This document shows positions 7,567 to 16,722 of a DNA stretch of 33,451 bases, piece by piece. The position numbers and the translations under genes are program-made. Position 1 is the stretch's first letter; every line of letters begins with the position of its first letter. The stretch is from Minwuia thermotolerans (GTDB lineage Bacteria > Pseudomonadota > Alphaproteobacteria > Minwuiales > Minwuiaceae), in assembly GCA_021604565.1 (NCBI GenBank), contig BQJF01000047.1:1-33451 (forward strand), given 5' to 3'. Under the pieces are notes generated by a model, which did no database searches, had not been told where the DNA came from, and saw nothing but the letters and a program-made list of their open reading frames with translations.

Positions 7567-8604
7567 ATGAAATTCCAGGATCAGGCTCGGGTCTTCATCA
7601 AGTCCGGCAATGGCGGCCACGGCTGCCTGTCGTTCCGGCGCGAGAAGTTCATCGAATATGGCGGTCCGAACGGCGGCGACGGCGGTCGCGGTGGCGATGT
7701 CATCGTGATCGCGGTCGAGGGCCTCAACACGCTCATCGACTTCCGCTTCCAGCAACATTTCAAGGCCCAGAACGGACGCCCCGGTGAAGGCAGCAACCGC
7801 ACCGGCGCCGATGGTGAGGATTCGGTCCTGAAGGTCCCGGTCGGCACCCAGGTGTTCGACGAGGAAGGTGACGTGCTGCTCGCCGACCTGACCGAAGTCG
7901 GTCAGCGCATCGTGCTGCTGCACGGCGGCGACGGTGGTTTCGGCAACGCGCACTACAAGTCCTCCACCAACCGCGCGCCGCGCCGCGCCGATACGGGCCG
8001 CCCCGGTGCCGAGTCGGCGGTTGTCCTGCGTCTGAAGCTGATTGCCGACGCCGGACTGGTCGGTCTGCCCAATGCCGGCAAGTCGACTTTCCTCGCCGCC
8101 GTCAGCAAGGCCACGCCGAAGATCGCCGACTATCCCTTCACCACCCTGCACCCCAATCTGGGCGTGGTGATTTCGGACGATACCAGCTTCGTCATCGCCG
8201 ACATTCCCGGCCTGATCGAGGGCGCGCATGAAGGCATCGGCCTCGGCACGCGCTTCCTGGGTCACGTTGAACGCTGCCGGGTGCTGCTGCACCTGATCGA
8301 CGGCACGCAGGAAGATGTGGCGGAGGCCTATCACACCGTCCGCGCGGAGCTGGAAGCCTATGGTGGCGGTCTGGTCGACAAGACCGAGATCGTTGCCCTG
8401 AACAAGTGCGATTCCCTGAACGAGGAACTGATCGCGGAGCGGCGCGCGGCACTGGCCGAGGCCGCCGGTCGCGATCCCCTGCTGCTCTCCGGCGTCGCCG
8501 GAATGGGAATCGAGGACGCGTTGCGTGGCCTGCGCCGGGCAATCGACCGTGACAAGGCGGCGGAGGCTCCGGAACCGTCGGAGGTTCAGCCGTGGCAGCC
8601 CTGA
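7567..8604 (+). CDS. obgE: GTPase Obg/CgtA
   Basis: A 345-residue GTPase. The N-terminal glycine-rich Obg fold covers 1-158 ([14 protein letters not shown] at about 32-45). The G domain has G1 GLPNAGKST (166-174), the G2 threonines in DYPFTTL (188-194), G3 DIPG (212-215), G4 NKCD and a G5-like SGVAG. The C-terminal OCT domain of some homologues is absent and replaced by a short acidic tail. Obg binds the 50S subunit and acts in ribosome assembly, ppGpp response and cell cycle; it is usually essential. Its end overlaps the proB start by 13 bases. Confidence 0.97.
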   Translation: MKFQDQARVFIKSGNGGHGCLSFRREKFIEYGGPNGGDGGRGGDVIVIAVEGLNTLIDFRFQQHFKAQNGRPGEGSNRTGADGEDSVLKVPVGTQVFDEEGDVLLADLTEVGQRIVLLHGGDGGFGNAHYKSSTNRAPRRADTGRPGAESAVVLRLKLIADAGLVGLPNAGKSTFLAAVSKATPKIADYPFTTLHPNLGVVISDDTSFVIADIPGLIEGAHEGIGLGTRFLGHVERCRVLLHLIDGTQEDVAEAYHTVRAELEAYGGGLVDKTEIVALNKCDSLNEELIAERRAALAEAAGRDPLLLSGVAGMGIEDALRGLRRAIDRDKAAEAPEPSEVQPWQP

Positions 8605-9758
8605 CCGAAGACAACCGCCTGCTCGGCGCCCGCCGCCTGGTGATCAAGATCGGCTCCTCCCTGCTCGTCAATCCCGCCACTGGCAGGGTGCGGGAAGACT
8701 GGTTGCGCGCACTGGCCGCCGACATCGCGGCGGCACGGCAACGCGGCCAGGATGTCGCCATCGTCTCCTCCGGCTCCATCGCGCTGGGGCGTCATCAGGT
8801 TGGATTGCGCCGCGCCCGCCCGAAGCTGGAGGAAAGCCAGGCCGCCGCCGCCATCGGCCAGATCCAGCTTGCCCGCGCCTGGCAGGAGGTTCTGGAGGCG
8901 CATGGCCTCACCTGCGGCCAGATCCTCGTCACGTTCGGCGCAACAGAGAACAGGCGGCAGTATCTCAATGCCCGCTCGACGCTGGAGACCCTGTTCCACA
9001 TGGGCGCGGTGCCCGTGATCAACGAGAACGACACGGTGGCGACGCGGGAAATCCGCTACGGCGACAACGACCGGCTGGCGGCGCGGGTGGCGCAGATGAT
9101 ATCTGCCGATTGCCTCGTGCTGTTCTCCGACGTTGCAGGGCTGTTCACCGCCGATCCGACCGTGGATTCCGGTGCCACGCTGATTCCGGAAGTGCAACGG
9201 CTTGATGTCGGGATCATGGCGCTGGCCGGTGAAAGCCGCAGTGGTCTAGGCGTCGGTGGCATGGCCACCAAGCTGCAGGCCGCGGAGATTGCCATGGCTG
9301 CCGGATGCAACATGGCGATCTGCGATGGCCGCATCCAGCATCCGTTGCAGCATCTGGCCGACGGTGGTGCCTGCACCTGGTTCACCGCCGCTGCGACACC
9401 ACGCACGGCGCGCAAGCAATGGATTGCCAGCGCGCTGAAACCGGCCGGATCGCTGGTAGTGGACGATGGTGCCGCCCGTGCTCTGAAAGCCGGGCGCAGC
9501 CTGCTGCCCGCAGGGGTCCGGGACGTGGAGGGTGAGTTCGACCGGGGCGATGCGGTCTGGGTCCGCAACCCGTCGGGCGCGACCCTGGCGCGCGGGCTTT
9601 CCGCCTATTCTGCCGAGAACGCGCGCCGCATCGCGGGGCACAACAGCCGTGATATCGAGAAACTGCTCGGTTACCGTGGTCGTGATGAGATGATCCATCG
9701 CGATGATCTTGTGCTGGAGACGCAGCACGCGCCCGTGAAGGAGGACGCAGCAACATGA
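8592..9758 (+). CDS. proB: Glutamate 5-kinase
   Basis: A 388-residue enzyme catalysing the first step of proline synthesis, ATP-dependent phosphorylation of glutamate. The start is a GTG at 8592 inside the end of obgE. The amino-acid kinase domain (about 12-260) shows [51 protein letters not shown] and [18 protein letters not shown] domain follows (about 281-365; [20 protein letters not shown]). The PUA-containing form is the common proteobacterial one and feedback inhibited by proline. The stop overlaps the proA ATG (ATGA). Confidence 0.97.
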   Translation: MAALTEDNRLLGARRLVIKIGSSLLVNPATGRVREDWLRALAADIAAARQRGQDVAIVSSGSIALGRHQVGLRRARPKLEESQAAAAIGQIQLARAWQEVLEAHGLTCGQILVTFGATENRRQYLNARSTLETLFHMGAVPVINENDTVATREIRYGDNDRLAARVAQMISADCLVLFSDVAGLFTADPTVDSGATLIPEVQRLDVGIMALAGESRSGLGVGGMATKLQAAEIAMAAGCNMAICDGRIQHPLQHLADGGACTWFTAAATPRTARKQWIASALKPAGSLVVDDGAARALKAGRSLLPAGVRDVEGEFDRGDAVWVRNPSGATLARGLSAYSAENARRIAGHNSRDIEKLLGYRGRDEMIHRDDLVLETQHAPVKEDAAT

Positions 9759-11044
9759 GTGTCGTTGAAGCCGAATTTGGGGACGCCCGGGACCTGCCGG
9801 CACTGATCGAGCAGATGGGTCTGGCCGCGCGCGCTGCTGCGCAGGCACTGGCAACCGCCACCGCCGAGCAGAAGAACAATGCCCTGCGCGCCGCAGCCGC
9901 TGCGATCCGTGCCGATGCCACCACCATTCTGGACGCCAATGCCCGGGACGTGGCCACGGCGGAGGCGGCGGGCCTTGCCGCGCCGCTGATTGATCGTGCC
10001 CGACTGGACGGGGACCGGCTGGAAGCCGTGGCAAAAGGTCTGGAGGACATCGCGGCGCTGGAGGATCCGGTCGGCAGCACCATCGCCGAATGGACCCGCC
10101 CCAACGGCCTGCGCATCCAGCGGGTACGCACGCCCCTGGGCGTCGTCGGCGTGATCTACGAAAGCCGTCCAAATGTCACCTGTGACGCGGGCGGTCTCTG
10201 CCTGAAGGCCGGTAATGCCGTGATCCTGCGTGGCGGGCGGGAGGCAATCAGCACCAACCGTGCCCTGCACGCGGCCATGGTCCAGGGCCTGAAATCCGCC
10301 GGACTGCCGGATGCCGCGATCCAGTTGATCCCGACCACTGACAGGGAGGCCGTCGGACTGATGCTGCGCAGCGCCGGACTGATCGATGTCATTGTCCCGC
10401 GTGGTGGCAAGTCGCTGATCGCGCGGGTGCAGGAGGAAGCACGGATGCCGGTCTTTGCGCATCTGGAAGGCCGCTGCACCGTCTATGTCCACGCCGCCGC
10501 AAACCCCGCCATGGCGCGGGAGATCGCGGTCAACGCCAAGATGCGCCGCACCTCCATCTGCGGCGCGGCGGAGACCCTGCTGGTCGACCGTGCCGCGGCG
10601 CCCACGGTTATGAAACCCATTCTGGAAGACCTTTTCGCCGCCGGGTGTGCGGTGAAGGGGGATGCCGAAACGCAGGCGCTGGACCCGAGGGTACAGGGCG
10701 CGGCAGATGCCGACTGGGATACCGAATGGCTCGGCCCCACCATTTCAGCGCGCATCGTGGACGGGCTGGATCAGGCCATCGCGCACATCCGCGATCATGG
10801 ATCAGAACATACGGACAGCATCATCACCGATGATGAGGCGGCGGCGTCCAGGTTCATGGCGGAGGTCAATTCGGCCATCGTCATGCACAATGCATCCACC
10901 CAGTTCGCCGATGGCGGAGAATTCGGCATGGGCGCGGAGATCGGTATCGCCACCGGCAAGATGCACGCTCGTGGCCCCGTGGGCGTGGAGCAGCTCTGCA
11001 GCTTCAAGTACCTCGTCCATGGGTCCGGACAGGCGCGTCCGTGA
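9755..11044 (+). CDS. proA: Gamma-glutamyl phosphate reductase
   Basis: A 429-residue member of the aldehyde dehydrogenase superfamily. It reduces glutamyl 5-phosphate with NADPH to glutamate semialdehyde, the second step to proline. The catalytic Cys is 269 in [15 protein letters not shown]. Other conserved parts are [24 protein letters not shown], and the end [19 protein letters not shown]. It is coupled to proB by a 4-base overlap; proC is not in the window. The next gene starts 4 bases after the stop. Confidence 0.97.
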   Translation: MSVVEAEFGDARDLPALIEQMGLAARAAAQALATATAEQKNNALRAAAAAIRADATTILDANARDVATAEAAGLAAPLIDRARLDGDRLEAVAKGLEDIAALEDPVGSTIAEWTRPNGLRIQRVRTPLGVVGVIYESRPNVTCDAGGLCLKAGNAVILRGGREAISTNRALHAAMVQGLKSAGLPDAAIQLIPTTDREAVGLMLRSAGLIDVIVPRGGKSLIARVQEEARMPVFAHLEGRCTVYVHAAANPAMAREIAVNAKMRRTSICGAAETLLVDRAAAPTVMKPILEDLFAAGCAVKGDAETQALDPRVQGAADADWDTEWLGPTISARIVDGLDQAIAHIRDHGSEHTDSIITDDEAAASRFMAEVNSAIVMHNASTQFADGGEFGMGAEIGIATGKMHARGPVGVEQLCSFKYLVHGSGQARP

Positions 11045-11048
11045 TGGC

Positions 11049-12044
11049 ATGAAACACGTTCGCGGCCTGCGGATCGGTCTGCTGGGGGGATCCTTCAATC
11101 CCGCCCATGACGGCCATCGCCATATCAGCCTGACAGCCCTGAAACGGCTGGGACTGGACGCGGTCTGGTGGCTGGTCTCGCCGCAGAACCCCCTGAAGAG
11201 CGATCAGGGCATGGCACCACTGGCATCCCGCATGGACCGGGCCACCGCCGTGTCCGCCCATCCGCGCATTCGGGTGACGGACATCGAAAGGCATCTGGGG
11301 ACCCGCTACACGCGTGACACGGTCCGCGCCCTGCAGCGGCGGTTTCCCGACCATCGCTTCGTCTGGCTGATGGGGGCCGACAATCTGGCGCAATTGCCAC
11401 GCTGGGCACGCTGGCAGGATCTGGTAGAGAGCGTGCCCGTTGCCGTGTTCGACCGTGCGCCCTATTCTCACAACGCCCTGTCGGGACAGGCGGCGACCCG
11501 ATACCGCCGCGCCTTGCTGCCGCAGGACCGGGCGCGCGACCTCTGGCGGAAGACGCCGCCGGCGCTGACTTTCATCCGGATGCGCCGGAGCGCACTTTCC
11601 GCCACCGCCATTCGCGACGGAATGATGACAGACAACGGGCTGGCGCAAGGCCCGCGAATCAGGAGAATGGATATCGTCACTGGCACAAAGGGACCGGACA
11701 GGAACTTGCTGGATCTGATTGAAACGTCACTCGATGACGACCAGGCCGAGCGCATCGTGCGTATCGATCTGCAGGGCAAGACCGAGATCGCCGACTACAT
11801 GCTTGTTGCATCAGGTCGGTCCTCACGGCATGTCGCCGCAATCGCAGACCACATTGTCGAGAAGCTGAAGGCATCCGGCCACGGACGCCCGAAGGTGGAA
11901 GGCATGCCCACCTGCGACTGGGTGCTGGTCGATGCGGGCGACATCATCGTTCACGTCTTCCGGCCGGAAGTGCGGGAATTCTACAATCTGGAGAAGATGT
12001 GGGCGGTGGACCTCGGCACCGCCGGGGAGCAGGCGGCGTCCTGA
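11049..12044 (+). CDS. nadD: NadD-RsfS single reading frame: nicotinate-nucleotide adenylyltransferase joined to ribosomal silencing factor
   Basis: There is no stop between two normally separate genes, giving 331 residues. Residues 1-about 190 are NadD: GLLGGSFNPAHDGHRHIS carries the HxGH-type nucleotide site (His20, His23, with Gly22), later MGADNLAQLPRW and the C-terminal SALSATAIR. It makes deamido-NAD from nicotinate mononucleotide and ATP. Residues about 216-325 are RsfS (Iojap/DUF143): TEIADYMLVASGRSSRHVAAI, CDWVLVDAGDIIVHVFRPEVREFYNLEKMWA. RsfS binds L14 and blocks subunit joining in starvation. The linker is only about 20-25 residues. Met207 (ATG at 11667) could alternatively start a free 125-residue RsfS, close to its usual size, but AGGAG sits only one base before it. 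Fusion, internal start, or both are possible. Confidence 0.9.
   Translation: MKHVRGLRIGLLGGSFNPAHDGHRHISLTALKRLGLDAVWWLVSPQNPLKSDQGMAPLASRMDRATAVSAHPRIRVTDIERHLGTRYTRDTVRALQRRFPDHRFVWLMGADNLAQLPRWARWQDLVESVPVAVFDRAPYSHNALSGQAATRYRRALLPQDRARDLWRKTPPALTFIRMRRSALSATAIRDGMMTDNGLAQGPRIRRMDIVTGTKGPDRNLLDLIETSLDDDQAERIVRIDLQGKTEIADYMLVASGRSSRHVAAIADHIVEKLKASGHGRPKVEGMPTCDWVLVDAGDIIVHVFRPEVREFYNLEKMWAVDLGTAGEQAAS
11661..11669 (+). promoter_or_regulatory. rsfS: Candidate internal ribosome-binding site and ATG for a separate RsfS
   Basis: AGGAGA (11661-11666) directly abuts ATG (11667-11669) in frame with NadD. The Shine-Dalgarno core is strong but its one-base spacing is much shorter than the usual 5-9. 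Initiation here would give a normal-length 125-residue RsfS beginning MDIVTGTKGPDRNLLDLIE. Confidence 0.3.
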
Positions 12045-12051
12045 CTTCACG

Positions 12052-12513
12052 GTGCTGAAGGTCACCCTGCTCAGCGTCGGGCGCTTCGGACGCGGGCCGG
12101 AGCGGGACCTGTTCGACACCTATGCGAAGCGCCTTTCCTGGCCACTGGACCTGCAGGAGATCGAGGCCCGCAAGGGCGGTTCAGATGCGGAACGCAACGC
12201 GCGCGAGAACCAGATGCTGCGCGACCGCTCCTCCGCCGCGCAGGCCATCATCGCCCTGGACGAAGGCGGCGAACTGCTCGACAGCCGAGGCTTTGCCGCG
12301 CGTCTGCAGAACCTGGCCGACGATGGCCGCCGGGACATCGCGGTCCTGATCGGCGGTGCCGACGGGCTGGAGAAGGCAACGCGCGCGACCGCAAACCTGT
12401 CCCTCAGTCTCGGACGGCTGACCTGGCCGCACCTGATGGTCCGCGCCATGCTGGCCGAACAGCTCTATCGCGCGCAGACGATCCTGTCAGGCCACCCCTA
12501 TCACCGGGACTGA
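12052..12513 (+). CDS. rlmH: 23S rRNA (pseudouridine1915-N3)-methyltransferase RlmH
   Basis: A 153-residue SPOUT-class methyltransferase. I place the start at GTG 12052, 7 bases after the RsfS stop, giving VLKVTLLSVGRFGRGPERDL, which fits the family N-terminus. The SAM-binding trefoil knot motifs are LIGGADGL and SLSLGRLTWPHLMVRAMLAEQLYRA, ending in the canonical HPYHRD. RlmH methylates pseudouridine 1915 in helix 69 of 70S ribosomes. The rsfS-rlmH pair is conserved in most bacteria. No good ribosome-binding site is visible, so coupling to the upstream gene is likely. Confidence 0.96.
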   Translation: MLKVTLLSVGRFGRGPERDLFDTYAKRLSWPLDLQEIEARKGGSDAERNARENQMLRDRSSAAQAIIALDEGGELLDSRGFAARLQNLADDGRRDIAVLIGGADGLEKATRATANLSLSLGRLTWPHLMVRAMLAEQLYRAQTILSGHPYHRD

Positions 12514-12558
12514 GATCGGATAATCTCCGATTTCATGGCGACCGGACGGAGGGAACAG

Positions 12559-13875
12559 ATGACCATCGCAAAGCGGGCCTGGGTGCCGGAGACCAGCGAA
12601 GACCTCGTCCAGGCGATAGCGCGTGAAACATCGGAATCTGCTTCCGCAACCATACTGGATCGCATCGAGGCCCTGGCCGACAGGAACCGGAACATCCACG
12701 AGAGGGAATGTTTCAACCTCAATCCGGCCACCAACGTGATGAACCCGAAGGCGGAGGCACTGCTGGCGTCCGGCATCGGCTCCCGCCCCTCTCTCGGCTA
12801 TCCCGGCGACAAGTACGAGATGGGGCTGGAAGCGATAGAGGAGATCGAGGTCATCTGCGCGACGCTCTGCGCCGAAGTCTTCGACGCGGCACATGCCGAG
12901 ATCCGCGTACCCTCCGGCGCCATCGCCAACCTCTTCGGCTTCATGGCCACCTGCAAGCCCGGCGACACCATCATCGCCCCGCCGCCTTCGATTGGCGGAC
13001 ACGTCACCCATCATGTCGCGGGCTGCGCCGGGCTGTACGGGCTGCGCACCGTTCCTGCGCCGGTTGATGCGGATGGCTACACGATAGACGTGGCCGCGCT
13101 GGCCGATCTCGCCGACCGGGAGCGACCGAAGCTGATCACCGTCGGCAGCAGCCTGAACCTGTTCGAACACCCGGTGCGGGCGATCAGGGAGATCGCGGAC
13201 GGGATCGGGGCAAGGGTGATGTTCGATGCGGCGCACCAGTGCGGCATCATCGCGGGCAAGGCATGGAAGAACCCCCTGAAGGAGGGGGCACATTTCATGA
13301 CCATGAGCACCTACAAGAGCCTTGGTGGTCCCGCCGGTGGCCTGATCGTTTCAGATGACACGGAGATCACGGAGCGGCTGGACGCCATTGCCTTCCCCGG
13401 CATGACCGCCAACTTCGATGCTGCCAAGTCGGCCGCCCTTGCCGTCACCATGCTGGACTGGCGGGACTTTGGCGAAACCTATGCGGCGCGCATGATCCAG
13501 ACATCGACCGGGCTGGCCCGCGCGCTGGCGACACGCGGCCTGAAGGTCTTCGCCGCCGACCAGGGCCACACGCAGTCGCACCAGTTTGCGGTGGAAGCCG
13601 CATCGCTAGGTGGCGGCCAGGCGGCATCACGGAAGCTGCGTCAGGCCGGGTTTCTCGCCTGCGGCATCGGCCTGCCCCTGCCGGAGGTGGCTGGCGACAT
13701 GAACGGGCTGCGGATCGGCACACCCGAACTGGTACGCTGGGGCACCGGGCCGGAGCATGTCGAGCCACTGGCGGACCTGATCGTCGAAGCCCTGCGGAGC
13801 AACGCGCCGGAGACTGTCCTGCCGCGCGTATCCGCCTTCCGGCAGACCTTCGACCGGCTGCATTTCATGCATTGA
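12559..13875 (+). CDS. Serine hydroxymethyltransferase-like PLP-dependent enzyme
   Basis: A 438-residue fold-type I PLP enzyme. I prefer ATG 12559 because GGAGGG lies 5 bases upstream; an ATG at 12535 would add 8 residues. SHMT-like features are LNPATNVMNP, SRPSLGYPGDKYEMG, VPSGAIANLFG, GGHVTHH, FDAAHQCGIIAGKA (Asp223 and His226 for the cofactor ring) and the Schiff-base Lys253 in STYKSLGGPAGG. True GlyA has THKTLRGPRGG and SGSQAN at these places, so the folate/serine chemistry may differ. It may act on another hydroxy or alpha-methyl amino acid, as aldolase or transferase. It sits between rlmH and gpmI with no obvious pathway partner. The fold is certain; the substrate is unknown. Confidence 0.85.
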   Translation: MTIAKRAWVPETSEDLVQAIARETSESASATILDRIEALADRNRNIHERECFNLNPATNVMNPKAEALLASGIGSRPSLGYPGDKYEMGLEAIEEIEVICATLCAEVFDAAHAEIRVPSGAIANLFGFMATCKPGDTIIAPPPSIGGHVTHHVAGCAGLYGLRTVPAPVDADGYTIDVAALADLADRERPKLITVGSSLNLFEHPVRAIREIADGIGARVMFDAAHQCGIIAGKAWKNPLKEGAHFMTMSTYKSLGGPAGGLIVSDDTEITERLDAIAFPGMTANFDAAKSAALAVTMLDWRDFGETYAARMIQTSTGLARALATRGLKVFAADQGHTQSHQFAVEAASLGGGQAASRKLRQAGFLACGIGLPLPEVAGDMNGLRIGTPELVRWGTGPEHVEPLADLIVEALRSNAPETVLPRVSAFRQTFDRLHFMH

Positions 13876-13952
13876 GCAGGGAACGGAAACGTGGCGCGCC
13901 TGACGCACCAACCGGCTGGAGAACCCTGCCCGGATCGGGTAGAAGCAGCACC

Positions 13953-15518
13953 ATGAGCAAAGACACGAAGACTGAATCGACCGGACCCGTCGTCCTGTGC
14001 ATCCTGGACGGCTGGGGCCATCGCGACGATCCGACGGACAACGCCATTGCACTGGCCAGCGCGCCCAACTGGCGCGAACTCAGCCGCAGTTGCCCGCAGA
14101 GCCTGATCGAGACATCCGGCCTCGCCGTCGGTCTGCCTGACGGACAGATGGGCAATTCCGAAGTGGGACACATGAACATCGGCGCGGGCCGTGTGGTGAT
14201 GCAGGACCTGCCGCGCATCGACGCCGCGATCCAGGATGGCAGCCTGCTGCAGGATGCCCGGCTGAAGCATCTGGCGTCCACCTGCCCCACCGTCCACATC
14301 CTCGGCCTGCTCTCACCGGGCGGCGTCCATGCGCATCAGGGCCATATCGTGGCCCTGGCGCAGGCTCTCGTCGATGGCGGCGCTGAGGTTCTGGTTCACG
14401 CCATTCTGGATGGCCGCGACACGCCCCCGAAGAGCGCCGCCGAGTATCTGGATGCGGTTGACCGTGCGCTGCCGACAGGCGCGCGGATCGCGACCCTGAT
14501 CGGGCGCTACTGGGCCATGGACCGCGACAAGCGCTGGGACCGGGTGGAGATCGCCTGCAATGCGCTGGTCAATGGCGTCGCCACCGCGTTCCCCGACTGG
14601 CAAGCGGCGCTGGAGGATGCCTACAGCGCCGATGAAACCGACGAGTTCGTCAAGCCGCGCCGCATTTCCGGCTTCGATGGCATGGCAGACGGTGACGGGC
14701 TGGTGATGGCGAACTTCAGGGCTGATCGCGCGCGCGAGGTCCTGACAGCCTTGCTCGACCCGCATTTCGATGGCTACCGGCGCAGTCGCACGATGCAGTT
14801 CGGCGGGGCCATCGGCATGACCGAATATTCCGAAGCGCTCAATCCGTTCCTCCAGGCCCTGTTCCCGTCGGAGGATCTGCCGGACACGCTGGGCGAGGTT
14901 GTCGCCCGTTCCGGCCGCAAGCAGCTCCGGATTTCCGAAACCGAGAAATACGCCCATGTCACCTTCTTCCTGAATGGCGGGCAGGAGCAGCAGTACGAAG
15001 GCGAGGACAGGATCCTGATCCCTTCCCCCGATGTCGCGACCTATGACCTGCAGCCGGAAATGTCCGCTGGCGAAGTCACCGACCGGCTGGTGGAACGGAT
15101 CGGTGACGGCCAGACGGATCTGATCGTGGTGAACTTCGCCAATCCGGACATGGTCGGACACACCGGCGATCTCGCGGCGGCGATCCGGGCCGTGGAGACC
15201 ATCGATACCTGCCTCGGGCGGCTCGCCGACGCCATCAGGGACGCGGACGGGACGCTGCTGATCACGGCGGATCACGGCAATCTGGAGATGATGAGCGACC
15301 CGGAAACGGGTCAGCCGCATACCGCGCACACCACCAACCCGGTGCCCCTGACCATGGTCAACGGGCCTGAGGGCATGGCGCTGCAGCCGGGCCGTCTGGC
15401 GGACCTTGCACCAACCGTGCTGCATCTGATGGGTCTGCCGCAACCGGCAGCAATGACCGGCAAGTGCCTGCTGACACCTGCAAGCGCCCTGGAAACGGAA
15501 CATCGTGTGGCGAGTTGA
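13953..15518 (+). CDS. gpmI: 2,3-bisphosphoglycerate-independent phosphoglycerate mutase
   Basis: A 521-residue alkaline-phosphatase superfamily enzyme that interconverts 3- and 2-phosphoglycerate through a phosphoserine. The nucleophile is Ser69 in MGNSEVGHMNIGAGR; Asp19 in LCILDGWG and the ITADHGNLEMM motif near the end bind Mn. I chose ATG 13953 over an in-frame start overlapping the previous gene because the family begins just before the PVVLCILDGWG strand. The length matches the family (about 510). It overlaps envC by 14 bases, as in the gpmI-envC-yibQ order known from Escherichia coli. Confidence 0.96.
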   Translation: MSKDTKTESTGPVVLCILDGWGHRDDPTDNAIALASAPNWRELSRSCPQSLIETSGLAVGLPDGQMGNSEVGHMNIGAGRVVMQDLPRIDAAIQDGSLLQDARLKHLASTCPTVHILGLLSPGGVHAHQGHIVALAQALVDGGAEVLVHAILDGRDTPPKSAAEYLDAVDRALPTGARIATLIGRYWAMDRDKRWDRVEIACNALVNGVATAFPDWQAALEDAYSADETDEFVKPRRISGFDGMADGDGLVMANFRADRAREVLTALLDPHFDGYRRSRTMQFGGAIGMTEYSEALNPFLQALFPSEDLPDTLGEVVARSGRKQLRISETEKYAHVTFFLNGGQEQQYEGEDRILIPSPDVATYDLQPEMSAGEVTDRLVERIGDGQTDLIVVNFANPDMVGHTGDLAAAIRAVETIDTCLGRLADAIRDADGTLLITADHGNLEMMSDPETGQPHTAHTTNPVPLTMVNGPEGMALQPGRLADLAPTVLHLMGLPQPAAMTGKCLLTPASALETEHRVAS

Positions 15519-16722
15519 GCCTGTCCTGCGTTTTCTGAAGGGGTCGCGCGCCTGGCCGTTCCCGGTGCTGGCGCTGGTCCTGGTTCTGGTCCTGTCGCAG
15601 CCCGCGTTGGCGCAGGAGAAACCGGTCGATCCGGATGCGCAACTGAAGGTGCTGGAGCAGACCCGCGACGAGACCGAGGCGCGGTTGCAGGGACTGCAAC
15701 GCGACGCGAAGCGGTTCGCTGAGGAGAACAGGGAACTCTCGGAGAAGCTCGCGGCTGCAGCCGAGGCCGTGCGGCAGGCAGAGCGGGAGAGCAGTGGCGC
15801 GGAAGCGACTGTCGACGATCTCGATGCACAGATCCAGACGCGGACAACCGCCCTCACCCAGCGCCGCAAGGAACTGGCGGCAACCCTGTCGGCCCTGCTC
15901 GGCCTTGCCCGGATGCCGACGCTGGCCGTGGTCGCCCAGCCGGGAAAGGTGGCGGAGAATGCGCTGACCGCCTCCGCGCTTGCCGGGATCACGCCGGTGC
16001 TGCAGGGCCGGGTGGCCGGGCTGCAACAGGCGCTTCTGGCGCTTGAACAACTCAAGGTGCGCCACGTCACCGCGCGCCAGCATGCAAGCCGGACCATCGC
16101 GCGTCTCCAGTCGGAACGGGATGAACTGGAGCTGCTGCTGCGCCAGCGCAGGGACCAGTTGGGTGCCCTGAGCATCGCCCGCGAGATCGAGAGCACGCGA
16201 CTGGCAAGGCTCGCCGCCCGGGCACGCGACCTGAACAGCCTGATGGACCGGCTGGCCCCTGTCACCACCCTGGCGGCGATACCGGTAAAACCCGCCAGGC
16301 GAGCGGGGATCGAGGCCCTGAAGGGGCGGCTGCCCTTCCCCGCGGAGGGGGCTGTCGTGCATCACTTCGGCGATCACCGTCCCGGTGCGCCCGGAGAAGT
16401 GCAAGGCCTCACAATTTCGACACGTTCCAGTGCTTTGGTCACCGCACCGCATGATGGTACGGTAAGCTTTGCAGGGCCGTTCCGGTCCTATGGACGGTTG
16501 TTGATCATGGATCTGGGCGACGGCTATCATCTGCTGATCGCCGGGCTGGCGCAGAGCGACGTGACGGTGGGTCAATGGTTGCTCGCCGGTGAGCCGATCG
16601 GCAGCATGACGCGGACTACGGACGGAAAGCGACCCGAACTTTATCTGGAACTGCGTCGCAACGGATCGCCTGTCGATCCTTTGCCATGGATGGCGCCGAG
16701 CAAGGGAAAGAGCAGCGGCTGA
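15505..16722 (+). CDS. envC: EnvC-like murein hydrolase activator
   Basis: A 405-residue periplasmic protein starting at a GTG inside the end of gpmI. A signal peptide covers about 1-36 (ALA-QE cleavage). A long coiled coil spans about 41-260, rich in Glu, Arg, Gln and Leu. A LytM/M23-like domain fills about 290-400. The M23 zinc ligands are missing: the first motif region reads HHFGDHRPGAPGEVQGL without the HxxxD pair, and YHLLIAGL replaces HxH. This is the degenerate state typical of EnvC, which activates division amidases through FtsEX rather than cutting peptidoglycan. Its stop shares one base with the ctpA start (TGATG). Confidence 0.92.
   Translation: MWRVEPVLRFLKGSRAWPFPVLALVLVLVLSQPALAQEKPVDPDAQLKVLEQTRDETEARLQGLQRDAKRFAEENRELSEKLAAAAEAVRQAERESSGAEATVDDLDAQIQTRTTALTQRRKELAATLSALLGLARMPTLAVVAQPGKVAENALTASALAGITPVLQGRVAGLQQALLALEQLKVRHVTARQHASRTIARLQSERDELELLLRQRRDQLGALSIAREIESTRLARLAARARDLNSLMDRLAPVTTLAAIPVKPARRAGIEALKGRLPFPAEGAVVHHFGDHRPGAPGEVQGLTISTRSSALVTAPHDGTVSFAGPFRSYGRLLIMDLGDGYHLLIAGLAQSDVTVGQWLLAGEPIGSMTRTTDGKRPELYLELRRNGSPVDPLPWMAPSKGKSSG

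Noticed and set aside
14313..16268. 651-codon open frame on the minus strand
   Set aside because: Antisense to gpmI and envC, both unmistakable. No ribosome-binding site or family motif.
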